Part shown: in pieces, positions 45,390-56,500 of the stretch
How positions within the stretch are numbered: the first letter of the stretch is position 1
Layout: each line of letters starts with the position of its first letter
NCBI GenBank assembly: GCA_963682025.1
Contig: OY821518.1
Coordinates: 33,187,007-33,251,006, forward strand
Direction: 5' to 3'
DNA from: Cordilura impudica
Taxonomy: Eukaryota > Arthropoda > Insecta > Diptera > Scathophagidae
DNA length: 64,000 nt
Notes under the pieces: generated by a model
What the model was told of the DNA's origin: nothing
Seen by the model: only the letters and a program-made list of their open reading frames with translations
The model's database searches: none
Position numbers and translations under genes: made by a program

Positions 45390-46151
45390 CATACATATAT
45401 ATAAAAATGGATGTATGTTTGTATGTATGTATGTATGTTTGTTTGTCCTTTATAGGAGACTACACCACTGGAACGATCGTATTGAAATTTTTACAGTAGG
45501 TAAGTGCATATCCGGGAGGAAAAATAGGCTAAATTTTTTGGATTTTTCAAGTGGTCGTGCCATCTCCCATATAAAGTGAATTTTTAACATCTAATTTAAA
45601 CATATATTATCTGGAGTACTATGACAGCAAGAGTTCTGAAACTGTGCACATGTACATATTAAGCTAATTTGAAGAGTTGCGAAAAACTGGGCGGGATCGG
45701 GTTAATGGGCGTGGCACCCACCATACAAAGTAAATATTTAATGTCATATATCTAGAGTACTGTAATAGATAAAGTTTTGGGACTTAGTTTGAGTTCATAA
45801 GTTACCAACGTTAACAATCGGGAAAAAATGGGCGGGAACAAACCAGTGGGCGTGGCACCTTCCACACATGGTACATATCTAGAATACTATGATGGCCAGA
45901 GTCTTGATAGTTTCTGCACGTCAATTGGTTGTTAATATAAGTAGTCGTACAAAAAATTTCCGGAATTGGGTTAGTGGGCGTGTTACCTCCCATACAAAAA
46001 TACTATCTGGAGTTCTATAAACCCAACAGTCTTGAAACCAGGTGTGAGTACACGAATGTGTAAGAAGTGATGTGAAAAGTAGGTAAATACATATCATCAT
46101 AATTAACAAGAAATATATTCACTAGAAAACTACGTTTGCCGGGTCAGCTAG
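45390..46151 (+). mobile_element. Short Helitron-type element related to that at 4084
   Basis: It starts near 'acatatatatataaaaatgg' followed by a (TATG)n run (45411-45441), and ends GCCGGGTCAGCTAG followed by T. Inside are three diverged units with 'gggcggga' and 'gtgggcgtggcacc' at about 45688, 45830 and 45959 (spacing 130-142 bp). The same internal units occur around 50450-50620 and, reversed, 50820-52600. The exact 5' TC is not preserved. Confidence 0.6.
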
Positions 46152-47547
46152 TTGAGGATAATAATTTCTCAGAGCTTGAAAGATTTTTCAGCAAACATAA
46201 ATAACATAAATTGAAAATAAAAATACTCTAAATTTTAGAATTTTGTTGGCCTGGTAATATGCTAAAGTTCATACAGATGTTAATATTTTAGGAGTATTAG
46301 GCCCAAAAAGTTTCAATCATTCATTTCAATAAGGTCACTTATTTCTGTAAAATATATTGACTAACAAAAATTCCATAATATTTAATTTGTTAATAATAGG
46401 AAAATGTACCGAATGAAATACGACACATGTATTAAGTTATTCAATATATTCTATTTGTCATCAAAACTTAATTAATTACTTAAATACATTTAATTAGTTA
46501 CGCTAAGTCCCCAACAATAACAGCAAAGAAACTTTTTGTATGTGGTTTGTCAAACAACACTTTAGGAAGCACAAACAAACATTCCAGCTTCGAAATTAGT
46601 ACAAAGAGAAACTTTTTTGTTTGAAATTTTCATGAAAATTATTTTTAAATCTTTTGATACTGTACATTGTGAGAACATAACCCAGTAACAAAAATATTCA
46701 CTTTTTAGAAGCAGTACAAAACGAGAAAGCAGGTTTGTAAGGCAGACAAATTAAAATCGACAAAATCAAGGTTTCTAAGTTGGAAATTTGCCAATATAAA
46801 TAACGGAAGGAATTACTTCACTTGTTTTCCTTACAAAAGCGCAAGCTCCTTTTTTACTGACAGTGATTATGCTACCATACCATGTACCACTCTGTTGATG
46901 TTTGTAATTACTTAAAATTATTAATAACCAATTATTATACCGATTAAATCATAATGACTTTCTGAGGTTTCTTTAATTTTTTAAAAATATTCTCAGATTC
47001 TGAGTAAAAATTAAGTTTATTGGAAGGAATCACTGAACAATAAGCTTGAACCAAAAATAAATACTGGAACTGTAAATTTTGTAAGGCATCAAATGCTTTT
47101 TCACATGCTGCCATAAAAATCCACATGTTTTCTAGTTATTTTTGGCAAGCAATTAGATCAGAAGCATAACCATTAGTTTAACAGGAGGCGCTTGTGTCAT
47201 GGTGATGTTAAGAAACCGTACTGTATAATAGACAAATTTTGTTTATGTGTTAAGAAAAGTTGAACTTTTTATGAATGATAAAAGTTGTTCGTGTCAACAT
47301 AAAGAGTACCAGAAAATGTAAACAAAAAAAAAAGAGATCAAAACTTTAAGTAACAATATAACATGAATACTCGTATATAAAGTTTTCTTTTGTGTTCATT
47401 TGTAAATATTTATGAAGATGAATTTTGCCGTCACTTATTTGGAAGTATGAGAAATGTTTATTTTTGAAAATATTGATAGAGATTTTGTATTTTTGACAGT
47501 TACATAAATATTTCAACCATATGGTTGTTGTTACGGGTATCTGTATA
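46152..47547. other. Intergenic DNA, nothing recognised
   Basis: AT-rich, without recognisable gene, repeat or terminal structure. Confidence 0.4.
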
Positions 47548-47944
47548 CAGTGGTGGATACGAACTTAGCACATTTAGCATCTAACAAACTTATCGTGCAC
47601 TTCGTCCATTTTATGGTAGAAACAATAACACCTGGAAATCAACATTCGACGAGTTATTGGCGAAATACGAGCGATAATGCGGCGAAAAGCGTACGAATAT
47701 TGGAGTTCCCGATTGCGCCATATTTAAACATTAATAGTAGAAAATTATCTGTACAATAAAGTCAATTTAGTGGGTTCTATTAGATAATCTGAATCTAAAT
47801 TCATAGTCACAAACGGACAACCTTTCGTATACATTTTTAATATACTAGTTTTTATAAAGTTAATTTTGAAGATATAGTCTTTATATAAGATAAGAGAATA
47901 GCGAAAACTCTGACTGTTCACTGTCAAACGACATGTCTGTCTTG

Positions 47945-48721
47945 TTTTTATACCCTATACCACTATGTGGTTTGGGTATAATGACTTTGTGCTGCTGTTT
48001 GTAACAACCAAAAATATTTGACCTAGACCCATCTTTAATTATACCGATCGAATCAGAATCACTTTCTGAGTTGATTTAACAATGTCCGTCCGTCCGTCTG
48101 TGTGTCCATGTAAACCTTGTAATCAAACTGCAGGTCGCAAATATAAATATATTTTGATGAAATTTGGTATATAAGCTTCTATGGGCCGTGGGATGAACGC
48201 TATTGAAATTGGTGAGAATCGGTCCATGTTCAGACCTAGCCCCCATACAAATTACCCATATGAAATCGACATAAATTGCCATATGATTCAAATTGTCGTA
48301 TAGATCTTCCTCAAATTGGGTTTGTATGCGTTCATTACATCCATTAATGAGTAGTCCAAAACTGATCCCTTCGACCCCATATAGAGCTGCTTCCCGATCT
48401 TCACTTAAATCTATTAAAAAACAAAAATATTGCACTGATTCTTCTCAAATTTTGTTTGTATATATTTTTGCAAAATACAAGAGACTTTACCAAACATGAT
48501 CAGGATCGGTCCATTTTTGGACCAAGTCCCTATATAGATATAGCATCCGATATGAACTTTTTTTATATGCAGCCAAAAAAAATTAATAAAAATCCCACTC
48601 AAATTTGGTTTTTGCTTATTTTCTATGTCCAGTTAGTTGGGCCTAAGAGATAGGGACTCAAAAGGCATGGTATAGGGTATCGTATAGTCGGTCTAGACCG
48701 ACTATAATTTTCTTACTTGTT
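47945..48721 (+). mobile_element. Helentron-like repeat, family B, copy 5
   Basis: Complete copy: TTTTTATACCCTATACCAC start, (GTCC)n at 48083-48098, subterminal TGGTATAGGGTAT (48669-48681), a perfect 24-bp palindrome centred on GGTCTAGACC (48683-48706) and CTTACTTGT end. It includes several frames that are antisense shadows of the repeat. Confidence 0.85.
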
Positions 48722-48744
48722 CAACCTTTCATTTTTACACGTAA

Positions 48745-49068
48745 TGCCGGGCATACACTACACAAGTTCAGTGCTCAAGTCTAGCACTGTACAGTGCGTT
48801 TGTGTAATGTATGGGATTGTTTGTGCTATTTGTGCAATGAACTGAGCAAATATCAAAATCGTTTGTATAACTGCACAGTTAATTTGTATAGTGTATGGTG
48901 AATATGCTCAGTTGTGTCGTGGTTTTTTGAGAGCTAACAACGGAAAATGAGCGAAAAAAATGTCTTATACAGAATTCCTTGCCTTATACAAAGAATTAGG
49001 GTGTGTCGCAAGTTTAGTTTACGCAGCGCTAGACTTGAGTACTGAACTTGCGTAGTGTATGGCCGGCT
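48745..49068. mobile_element. PIF/Harbinger-type MITE, 324 bp
   Basis: Inverted ends of about 45 bp: TGCCGGGCATACACTAC at 48745 and GTAGTGTATGGCCGGCT ending at 49068. The 3-bp sequence TAA flanks both sides (48742-48744 and 49069-49071). A TWA 3-bp duplication is typical of PIF/Harbinger. No coding capacity. Confidence 0.85.
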
Positions 49069-49080
49069 TAAGGCAAACAA

Positions 49081-49845
49081 AACAAGTACGAAAACTATAG
49101 CCGGTTTAGACCGACTATAAGATACCCTATAACATGCGTTTAGAGGCCCTATCTCTTAACTCCAACTAATTGGATATAGAAAATAAGCATAAACCAAATT
49201 TGAGTGGCATAATTTAATTATTTATGGTTATATTTTTTTTTTAATTTGAATATGAAAAAGTTCATATCAGATATTTATATGGGGACTAGGTCGAAAAATG
49301 GACCGATCCTGACCATATTTGGTAGGGTCATTTATTTTTTGCAAAGGCATATATAAACCAAATTTGAGAAAATCTGTGCAATATTTTTGTTTTGTATGGG
49401 GACTGGACCGAATTTGTCCAATTTCAATAGCGTTCATCCTATGGCCGATAAAAGCTTGTATACCAAATTTCATCAAAATATATTCATATTTACATGGACA
49501 CACAGACGGACGGACGGACAGACAGACGGACGGACAGACGGACGGGTGGACGGACAGACGGATGGACGGACAGACAGACGGACGGACAGACAGACGGACG
49601 GACAGACGGTCGGATGGACGGACAGACGGACGGGTGGACGGACAGACGGATGGACGGACAGACGGACGGATGGACAGTCGGACGGACATACGGACGGACG
49701 GACGGACAAACATCACTAAATCGACTCATAAAGTGATTCTGATCGGTATAAAGATGGGTGGGTCTATGTCAAATATTTTTGGCAGTTACAAACATCAGCA
49801 CAAAGACATTATACCCTGACCACATAGTGGTATAGGATATAAAAA
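49081..49845 (-). mobile_element. Helentron-like repeat, family B, copy 6, with expanded microsatellite
   Basis: Same ends as the other copies, in reverse (aacaagtacgaaaactatag at 49081; TATATCCTATACCAC at the 5' end). The internal (GACG)n tract has grown to about 200 bp. Confidence 0.85.
49504..49707 (+). repeat. Expanded (GACG/GACA)n tetranucleotide array
   Basis: About 50 tetranucleotide units, gacg mixed with gaca and variants (gatg, ggtg), inside family B copy 6. It keeps frames open on both strands (TDGRTD and PSVRPSV repeats), which are not genes. Confidence 0.9.
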
Positions 49846-50342
49846 TATCCGGCAGGATTCAATATAAAAAAAAGCAATTCTAGAAAGTTCTTTTGTCGTT
49901 GTCATTATCCCACTAGTCGTTTACTAATGGTTTTACCATCAGCTGTTAGATTGTTAGACAATTGCGTACATTAGTAACTGACGGTCCAACGAGGAAAGAT
50001 CGCTTCGTCGCCCTTATTATTTCGGATAAGAGAAAATGCATGTCGGTATTTTTTGGTCATCGTGGTTGCTTCCGTAACCGCTAATTGATATTAATTGATA
50101 TTAAAAATATTTTTGTGTAACTCAAAAAAAAAAAACACCCGTTACCTATAAATGCGTATATTTCCTTAAGTTTTTTATTTTTAGTGCCATTTTGTTTTCA
50201 TACGCATTATATATCATCCTAAAACAAAGTCACATTATTTTTGTATGATTATTTTGTTGAATTTCGGATTTTTTTTATAGAATACAACTTCACAAAAATA
50301 TTAGCTTTTTAAAACAGTGTGCTAACCTCGTATCCACCATTG

Positions 50343-50927
50343 TTATAGCAAACCTATAATGTATTTGTTTGTGTGTTTGTAGTTTGCAGGATCATCTAAG
50401 TGACCATCTTGAAGGAAACATATGCTAATTTTCTAATATATAAAGTGGGCATGGCACATCCCCTTAAAATTAAAATGTCTGGAGCCCTGTAAAAACTAAT
50501 GTCTTGAAACTTTGTGTGACTCCATAAATTATCGATGTTAGTAGACGAGTCAAAAATAGGCTGGATTAAACAAGGGGGCTTGGCACCTCCTATATAAAGT
50601 ATAGATTTCCTAAATTAGATCTGGCAACGATTAATGATGGGCCTTGAATTAAGAATATTATTGGGAATTTTTTATTTTAGGAAATTTAATTTTCACGATT
50701 TTTCGCTATTTTCGGTTTTTGGTGATTTTTGAATTGGCGATTCTGCCCATATTTTCCACGACTACTTATATTGGTAATTAATGTACTTGTGAAAAGTTTC
50801 AAGACCGTCAATTTCATACTATTTCCTATTTTTTTTGTATAGGAGGTGCCACGCCCACTAATCCTATCCTGCCCATTTTATAATATCTGATGGACTCCTA
50901 CAAAGTGTCAAGGCTTTACCTGTTATA
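50343..50927. repeat. Helitron-type interior units and family E repeat (left of mariner)
   Basis: 50390-50620 carries 'aagtgggcatggcac' and 'ggcttggcacctcctatataaag' units like those at 45690-46000. 50590-50770 is the reversed family E sequence (compare 31770-32000). 50815-50927 carries reversed units ('aggaggtgccacgcccac'). Confidence 0.55.
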
Positions 50928-52201
50928 AAGGGTCGCCAAATAACTTTTTCTTTTTTAAATGCTATAAAAAAAAACTATTATCTCAAATTTCTTTTTTTAT
51001 TTGAAAGTACAATCCTTCCGGTTAATAATGGAATATAATTTCATTCAAATGGCTGCCTCGGCTGACCATGCAGTAGCCTACACGATCGGTCCAATTTTTA
51101 AGCACATTATCGATTGTGTGCAGCTGTATTTCACCAATGGCTTCACGAATATTGTCCTTTAAAGCGTCAATTGTCTCTGGCTTGTTGGCGTAACACTTAT
51201 CTTTGAGGGCATCCCACAAATAATAGTCCAACGGTGTCAAATCGCAGCTCCGAGGTGGCCAAACGATATAAGCTCTGGGGCTGATAATGTGATCTTCAAA
51301 AACAAGGAGCAAAACATCGAGAGTAGCTTCGGCTGAGTGGCACGTAGCGCCGTCCTGTTGAAAGCAAATGTTGCCAATATTCTCCTCTTCAATTTTGGGA
51401 ACAAAAATTCGTTCAACATGGCCCGATAACGATCGCCATTGACTGTAACGGCTACTCCTTGCTCATTTTCGAAGAAAAATGGCCCAACTATGCCTCTGGA
51501 CCGAAATCCGCACCAAACAGTGACTCGTTTTGGGTGTATCGGCTTTTCTGTGCCCCAAATGCAACAATTTTGCTTGTTTACATACCCGCCAAGATCAAAA
51601 TGAGCTTCATCTGAAAAGATGATTTTTTTTGGCAAAATCGGCATCTTCTGTAAGTCGATCGCAGGCCCACTTAGCGAAGCGAAAAAGCATTGGATGGTCA
51701 GTTGGCTTCAACTCCTGAACCAATTGGACTTTGTATGGCGTCATACCAAGGTCTGTATGCAAAATTCGTCTCAATGATGCCTCCGAAATGTTCAATTCTT
51801 GAGAACGACGGTGAATTGATGTTGATGGCGCTTCACGCACACTTTCTGCCACAGTAGCAATATTCTCGGGTGTACGCACTGTTTTTGGCTTTTCACGCTT
51901 TGGTTTATCGATGAGGATGCCAGTTTCTTTCACTTTTTTTCACAAGATAACGAACATACGGAGCTGACGGTGCTTCTCTTCTTCCAAAATCCGTACGCAA
52001 TTTTCGCACAAATTCTGCAACATTACCAAGATTTTCAAAGTAATGTCGCAATATTTCCCAGCGTTGTTCAAGCATATTTGCAACCATACTCGTTCAGCGG
52101 AAGGATAAAACTAATTATCTGTCAAATCAGACATGAGCTAAGTATTATCATTCACGAAATAAGCACTAGTTGGAAAAAAAAACGTTAAATGGCGGACCCT
52201 T
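50928..52201 (-). mobile_element. DD41D (rosa-like) mariner-type element, copy 2, with TIRs and TA duplication
   Basis: The ends AAGGGTCGCCAAATAAC (50928) and, reversed, AAGGGTCCGCCATTTAAC (ending 52201) are inverted repeats. TA flanks both (50926-50927 and 52202-52203). Element length is 1274 bp, in line with a complete mariner-type element. It is inserted in a Helitron-type unit: 'acctgtta' before and 'gtactctaga' after join into text found uninterrupted near 45757 (reversed). Confidence 0.9.
51022..52087 (-). pseudogene. mariner-type (DD41D) transposase pseudogene, nearly full length
   Basis: Four overlapping minus-strand frames give one protein broken by three frameshifts. 52087-51905: MLEQRWEILRHYFENLGNVAEFVRKL and RREAPSAPYVRYLV (N-terminal helix-turn-helix). 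51933-51607: RTPENIATVAESVRE, SLRRILHTDLGMTPYKVQLVQEL. 51644-51237: KKIIFSDEAHFDLGGYVNKQN (first catalytic Asp), IWG..HPKRVTVWCGF. A shifted frame holds QQDGATCHSAEATLD (second Asp). 51312-51022: VWPPRSCDLTPLDYYLWDALKDK (third Asp) and end SHLNEIIFHY. Counting from DGATCH to PLDYY gives 41 residues between the last two aspartates, hence DD41D. All catalytic residues are kept. Confidence 0.9.
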
Positions 52202-52203
52202 TA

Positions 52204-52670
52204 GTACTCTAGATATATAATATTAAATATTTGCTTTGTATGGTCGGTGCACGCCCACTGCTTCGATTATGACTATTTTTTGTCTCACGTAAAGTCCCAA
52301 GACTCTCAATATTACAGTACTGCCGATATATGACATTTAATATTTACTTTTTATGGGGGTGACACACCCATTGTTCCGATCCCGCCCATTTTTTGTTCAT
52401 CTGCTGACATTAATACTAGATGACCTCAAGAACATTTGCAAAGCTGCCTCTGACATTTTAGTCGAGATATATAATATTCAATAATAAATTTGTATGGGAA
52501 GTGCCACGCCCACTTAACCGATCCTGCGCATTTTCGGAATAGCTACTGACATTAATAATAGGTGACCTCACACAAATTTTCAAAGCTCTAAAAATTCACT
52601 TTCACTATTAATACAAAAAAAAGTATACCATAGAGTACTGTAAGATATTCGAGAACATCGGTCCGATGTT
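52204..52670. repeat. Helitron-type interior units (reversed)
   Basis: Units with 'gtgcacgcccactg', 'gacacacccattgtt', 'gtgccacgcccacttaacc' at about 52245, 52361 and 52500, in reverse orientation relative to 45690-46000. They continue the host element of the mariner insertion. Confidence 0.6.
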
Positions 52671-52856
52671 ATACTAGCCGATCCCAGCCCTCGAAATCGC
52701 GTGCGAATTCTAGAAAATTTTATTTTGTCATTTAATAATTTATTTTATAAGACCTAAAGGTATGCAAATCAATTTTAGCTAATTCATAATTCAATACTTT
52801 TTATTGTCGTTATTGGTTTATGTCCAAAATTATTTTTCAGTTCAACGCAGGGCTTT

Positions 52857-52945
52857 TTGCAAACACATTAACAAATTTAAGACACACACAGCATTGTATA
52901 ATTTTATGTATGTGTTAATAGCAACTTTAAATGCATTTTACTCCA
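52857..52945 (-). repeat. Fragment of the 366-bp Helitron-type family
   Basis: The reverse complement reads 'tgcatttaaagttgct..taacacatacataaaatta' then 'ttgttaatgtgttt', matching the middle of the copies at 1085 and 21438. Both ends are missing. Confidence 0.75.
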
Positions 52946-53184
52946 AAAAAATATAAAAATATAAAAATCTTAAGCCCTCTAAAAGTCAGTAGAAATAACA
53001 AAAATATTCACATTAATATTTTGTTTTAAATATTTGAGAAGTGCTTAAATTACGATTCTTTTTAAAAAATAATTTTTTGGAGATTCTTAAGAAAGCTTGC
53101 TCTAATTTAGGGAATATTTCAGTACTTTTTTTCTAGAAGAATTACTAAAGAAAGTGTTTCTGTCAACAAAAATATATGTTTGCT

Positions 53185-53211
53185 TTTATTAAATTTTCAT
53201 TAAAATTTATT
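53185..53211 (-). terminator. Polyadenylation signals of the carboxypeptidase gene
   Basis: Two AATAAA hexamers on the minus strand (53206-53211 and 53185-53190) lie 20-46 bases after the stop codon, giving a short 3' UTR. Confidence 0.6.
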
Positions 53212-53230
53212 ACAATTTTTTAACATTTCT

Positions 53231-53526
53231 CTAACCATAATTGGTAAATTTCTTAAGGATATAACTCATGCCAGCTGGATTATCAGCTGGTACCATATGG
53301 CCGGCACGATTGACCCAGAACATGCTGAAATTACCGGCTGTCTTTTCATAACCTTCCAAAACACGATCAGAACTAAAGGCCAAACGAGGAGCTTTGATAT
53401 ATTCATCACGATAACTCCACTCCATTTTTTCAATCCAATTAACAGTGCCTGGAGTAGCGCAGATTAAATCTAATTGGCCAGATAAAACACCAACCTTTAA
53501 ATCGGTTCGATCTAAAAGTTCATTAA
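53231..53526 (-). CDS. Carboxypeptidase coding exon 5 (catalytic Asp and His)
   Basis: Acceptor GTATTTTTAG at 53527. Encodes VNELLDRTDLKVGVLSG with GQLD (Asp366), the RAGHMVPADNP box (His423), and the C-terminus KKFTNYG followed by stop at 53233-53231. Confidence 0.92.
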
Positions 53527-56500
53527 CTAAAAATACAAAAAATATAAAGTCAACTATTTTTAATTCAAGAAATAAGGGAGAGACTCAATCATACCGATAT
53601 GAATAACTGGCTTCATAAAATCACCCATTTGACGGCTAAAAGTGTTGCCACTTTGAGAACCCCATTTAACATTTGAAGGAATATTTAAAGCTTTACTAAC
53701 GGGGCCACGCATTAGATCTTGCAATATTTGATCACGATCTTCATCAATATCGAAATGAACCAAAGTACGATACATTTGTTCTGTAACAAAGAAAAAATTA
53801 AGACCAATAACAGCATCGGAAGGATTTACAAATTGTCTTACCTAGATAATTATTGTTTCTGAGCAAATTGCGTGTGTAGGCATCACCTTTAGTGGGTTTT
53901 AAGATATTATAGAAATCTACGCCTTTAGATTCTCTTAACAGAACCGATTGCGTGGCACTCCATTGAATGGTTGCTTGAGTCCATTTTTCTGCCTCCACTA
54001 ATTCCAAAGTTTTGTTAGCAGCTACCATTATATTTTCATAACCATCAGCATCAACAATGCCCTAAAAAAATAATGGAACTAAATTTAAAACAGTTTCTCG
54101 TTTTTCAAACAAAAATAATTCTTCTCACCATATTCAGCAGCAGAGGAGCCCAAGCCAATACGGAATCAATGGGGGATGTCCATGGATCACCCAAAACTAC
54201 CGAAGTCAAATTACTTTTCAATTCTCCCCTTTGTATGGCATTGTATAATTCCAAGGCAAATTCTGGAGCCATTTTACCACCATAACTTTCACAGAAAATA
54301 TGCAAAGGCACATCTTCGAATTCGGGATGTAACGCATAGAAACCCTTCATGAATGATACCAAATCATGTGCAATTTGAGTATTGTTAGAAGTCAATCGTA
54401 AAATGTTATCCGCATAGGAGAAACCGCTGCCAACTGGGTTATCGATGAATAAAACATTCATATCCTTGACCCAAGTCCAATTACGATATTCACCATACAG
54501 GTCGAGAGGTCCCAGTTCTTCAAAATTTCCATAACCAGTGGAGGAGGCTCCAGGGCCACCTTGTAACCATATAGCCAAAGGACGGTCAGTGTAGTTAGTA
54601 ACCTCAGCTGTGGTATAATACAGCCAATAGAACATATGAGCTCCTTTGTGAACATCAACAAAACCCCAATCTTGTTCACCAGGACCATAACCAGTTTTAG
54701 CTGTAAAATAGAGAAGTATGAATGAGAGAGATTGGACATTATCAATCGGAATCCATTACGAAGTTACAACACTCGTTTAAGTTTAAAAAATATGAATAGC
54801 TTTTCAAGCCCGACAATTGTCATACACTTACTTGCCTATCCCTTGTAAAGTTTTATATAGTTAAATTTTAAGTGCAGTGATTTCTTTATCTGCTGACAAG
54901 GATTTGAGCACAATTCAGATAAGTATAAGTTTGAACTAATTTTGTTGAAGTTATTTCTAGTTATAGAAAACGTTTACAGTTCAAATTCAAGTGAATTACG
55001 AACCAGCTTGTTGTCTGGAGATAAATACAAGTAACAAGGGCGAGGGTATCAATAAATAATATAAGTCTATAAATTCTCCAATTAGAGCTAAATTCTTAGT
55101 ATTTTATAGGTCGTACGGTTTCTAAGCAAGTTAAGGATAAGTATGAAGTGGCTGACAATATTAATAAAGGGTGTTCCAAAATTCACGCAGATTTGAATTT
55201 GCCGCCACTCATGCAGTAAAGTGTAGGCAACCAAATGAGAAGAAAAGTTTGAAAAACGTGTTTTTATTATTGAACAATATTTCAAAATTAATGAAAGCTT
55301 GACGTCTTTAGTTCGAAAATTTTGTACAAAATATAATCGGAATATTGATTTAACTTTGTCAGCTGTTTAACATCGTCAACCGTATTTGGGGTTCAGAACA
55401 CATGGTTTGTCAAAAAAAGACTAATACATATTTATGCAAAATGGTCATGAAAAATTTCGGCAAATGGTGCGTATGTACCAGCAAAGCCGTGGAATTGAAT
55501 TGAACAGAAAAAAATGTTTTCTGTTTAATTCAAATTTTGGTGAATTTTGTGACACCCTTTATAAGCACACGGTGGTCCGTTAGGTATTTCCCTCAGTCCC
55601 TCAGAAGTTCTTAAGATGTGGTATTCCCGCTGTCTCTTCATCTATGAAGATATGATAGAAATCATTCATCGAACTATCGATGAAATTTCTTCACAAAGAA
55701 GTGACAGTAATAACTCATTAGTGCATCTTTGAAAAATTAAGCTTTCACGATTTTAGTGATGTCACTATGACCTGCACCCTATATGAGTCGAATTTCATAT
55801 GTATTGGCCGTCTTATTTAAGAAAGAACCTCAGTTTAAGATTGATTTCGTTCTCAGCAGTATTGTCGGAATAAACCTTAACTGCAGTTGTAGACTGGATG
55901 CTTCGAACCAACCATTCAACAAATTCATCTGTGTAATAAAAACTGTAGTAGTCTGCTAAACTTCGAGTCAGTTTTAACTCAAGCTCCTTCGGATAAACTT
56001 CGAAATTGGCTTTGTTGTTCAGTTTCGATCCATCCGCATAGAAATGCACAGAAAGTCTGCTACTCGAAGTCCTCCCAATCCAAGATGCGCTACTAGGCTC
56101 CTAGTAGCTGTATAGTGCACATTCAATGGTATATACCTATGCGGCTGCAGAATACTTCCTTAATACGTCTAATGGTATAACAATCTTAGGCATTCGTCAG
56201 TTCTTTTCCTCCAATAAAAGAAGCACTGGGTTCGGCTCAAGAGTCTAGAGAAATTGCGAAAGAACTACTTTTTGTGGTCTTCCTTTTAATGCGAATTGGA
56301 ATATAACAGATGTTACCAACAGTGATGATAACCGCATATTGAGAAGCAGATTTTTAATTAGATTTCCCCTTCTAGAATGGATATTGCCGCTATTATCAAG
56401 TCCGGTGTTATATTATTAAAATAAATGATTAATTGATTTTCAGAAAACATCATTCGATTTTCAAAGATTTTGAAATGTATTTCACTAAACATCAATTGAT

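Larger units (their letters stand above)
47548..50342. mobile_element. Old inverted-repeat DNA transposon carrying three nested insertions
   Basis: The left end CAGTGGTGGATACGAACTTA at 47548 matches the reverse complement of the right end, which finishes at 50342 (CAATGGTGGATACGAGGTTA). Both are flanked by TATA/TTATA. CAGTGGTG-type ends beside TA suggest a Tc1/mariner/pogo-group element. Inside lie family B copies at 47945-48721 and 49081-49845 and a Harbinger-type MITE at 48745-49068. Excluding them, about 1 kb of the original element remains. A phrase reading TDGPTRKDRF near 49980-50010 could be a Tc1-type HTH remnant. Confidence 0.6.

Noticed and set aside
48076..48653. 119-codon and shorter frames in the family B copy
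   Set aside because: Same repeat on both strands; no coding signature.
49267..49819. Frames of 78-166 codons reading PSVRPSV or TDGRTD repeats
   Set aside because: They translate a GACG/GACA tetranucleotide array, are open on both strands in several frames, and belong to a repeat element.
54073..54285. 70-codon plus-strand frame
   Set aside because: Antisense shadow of carboxypeptidase exon 2.
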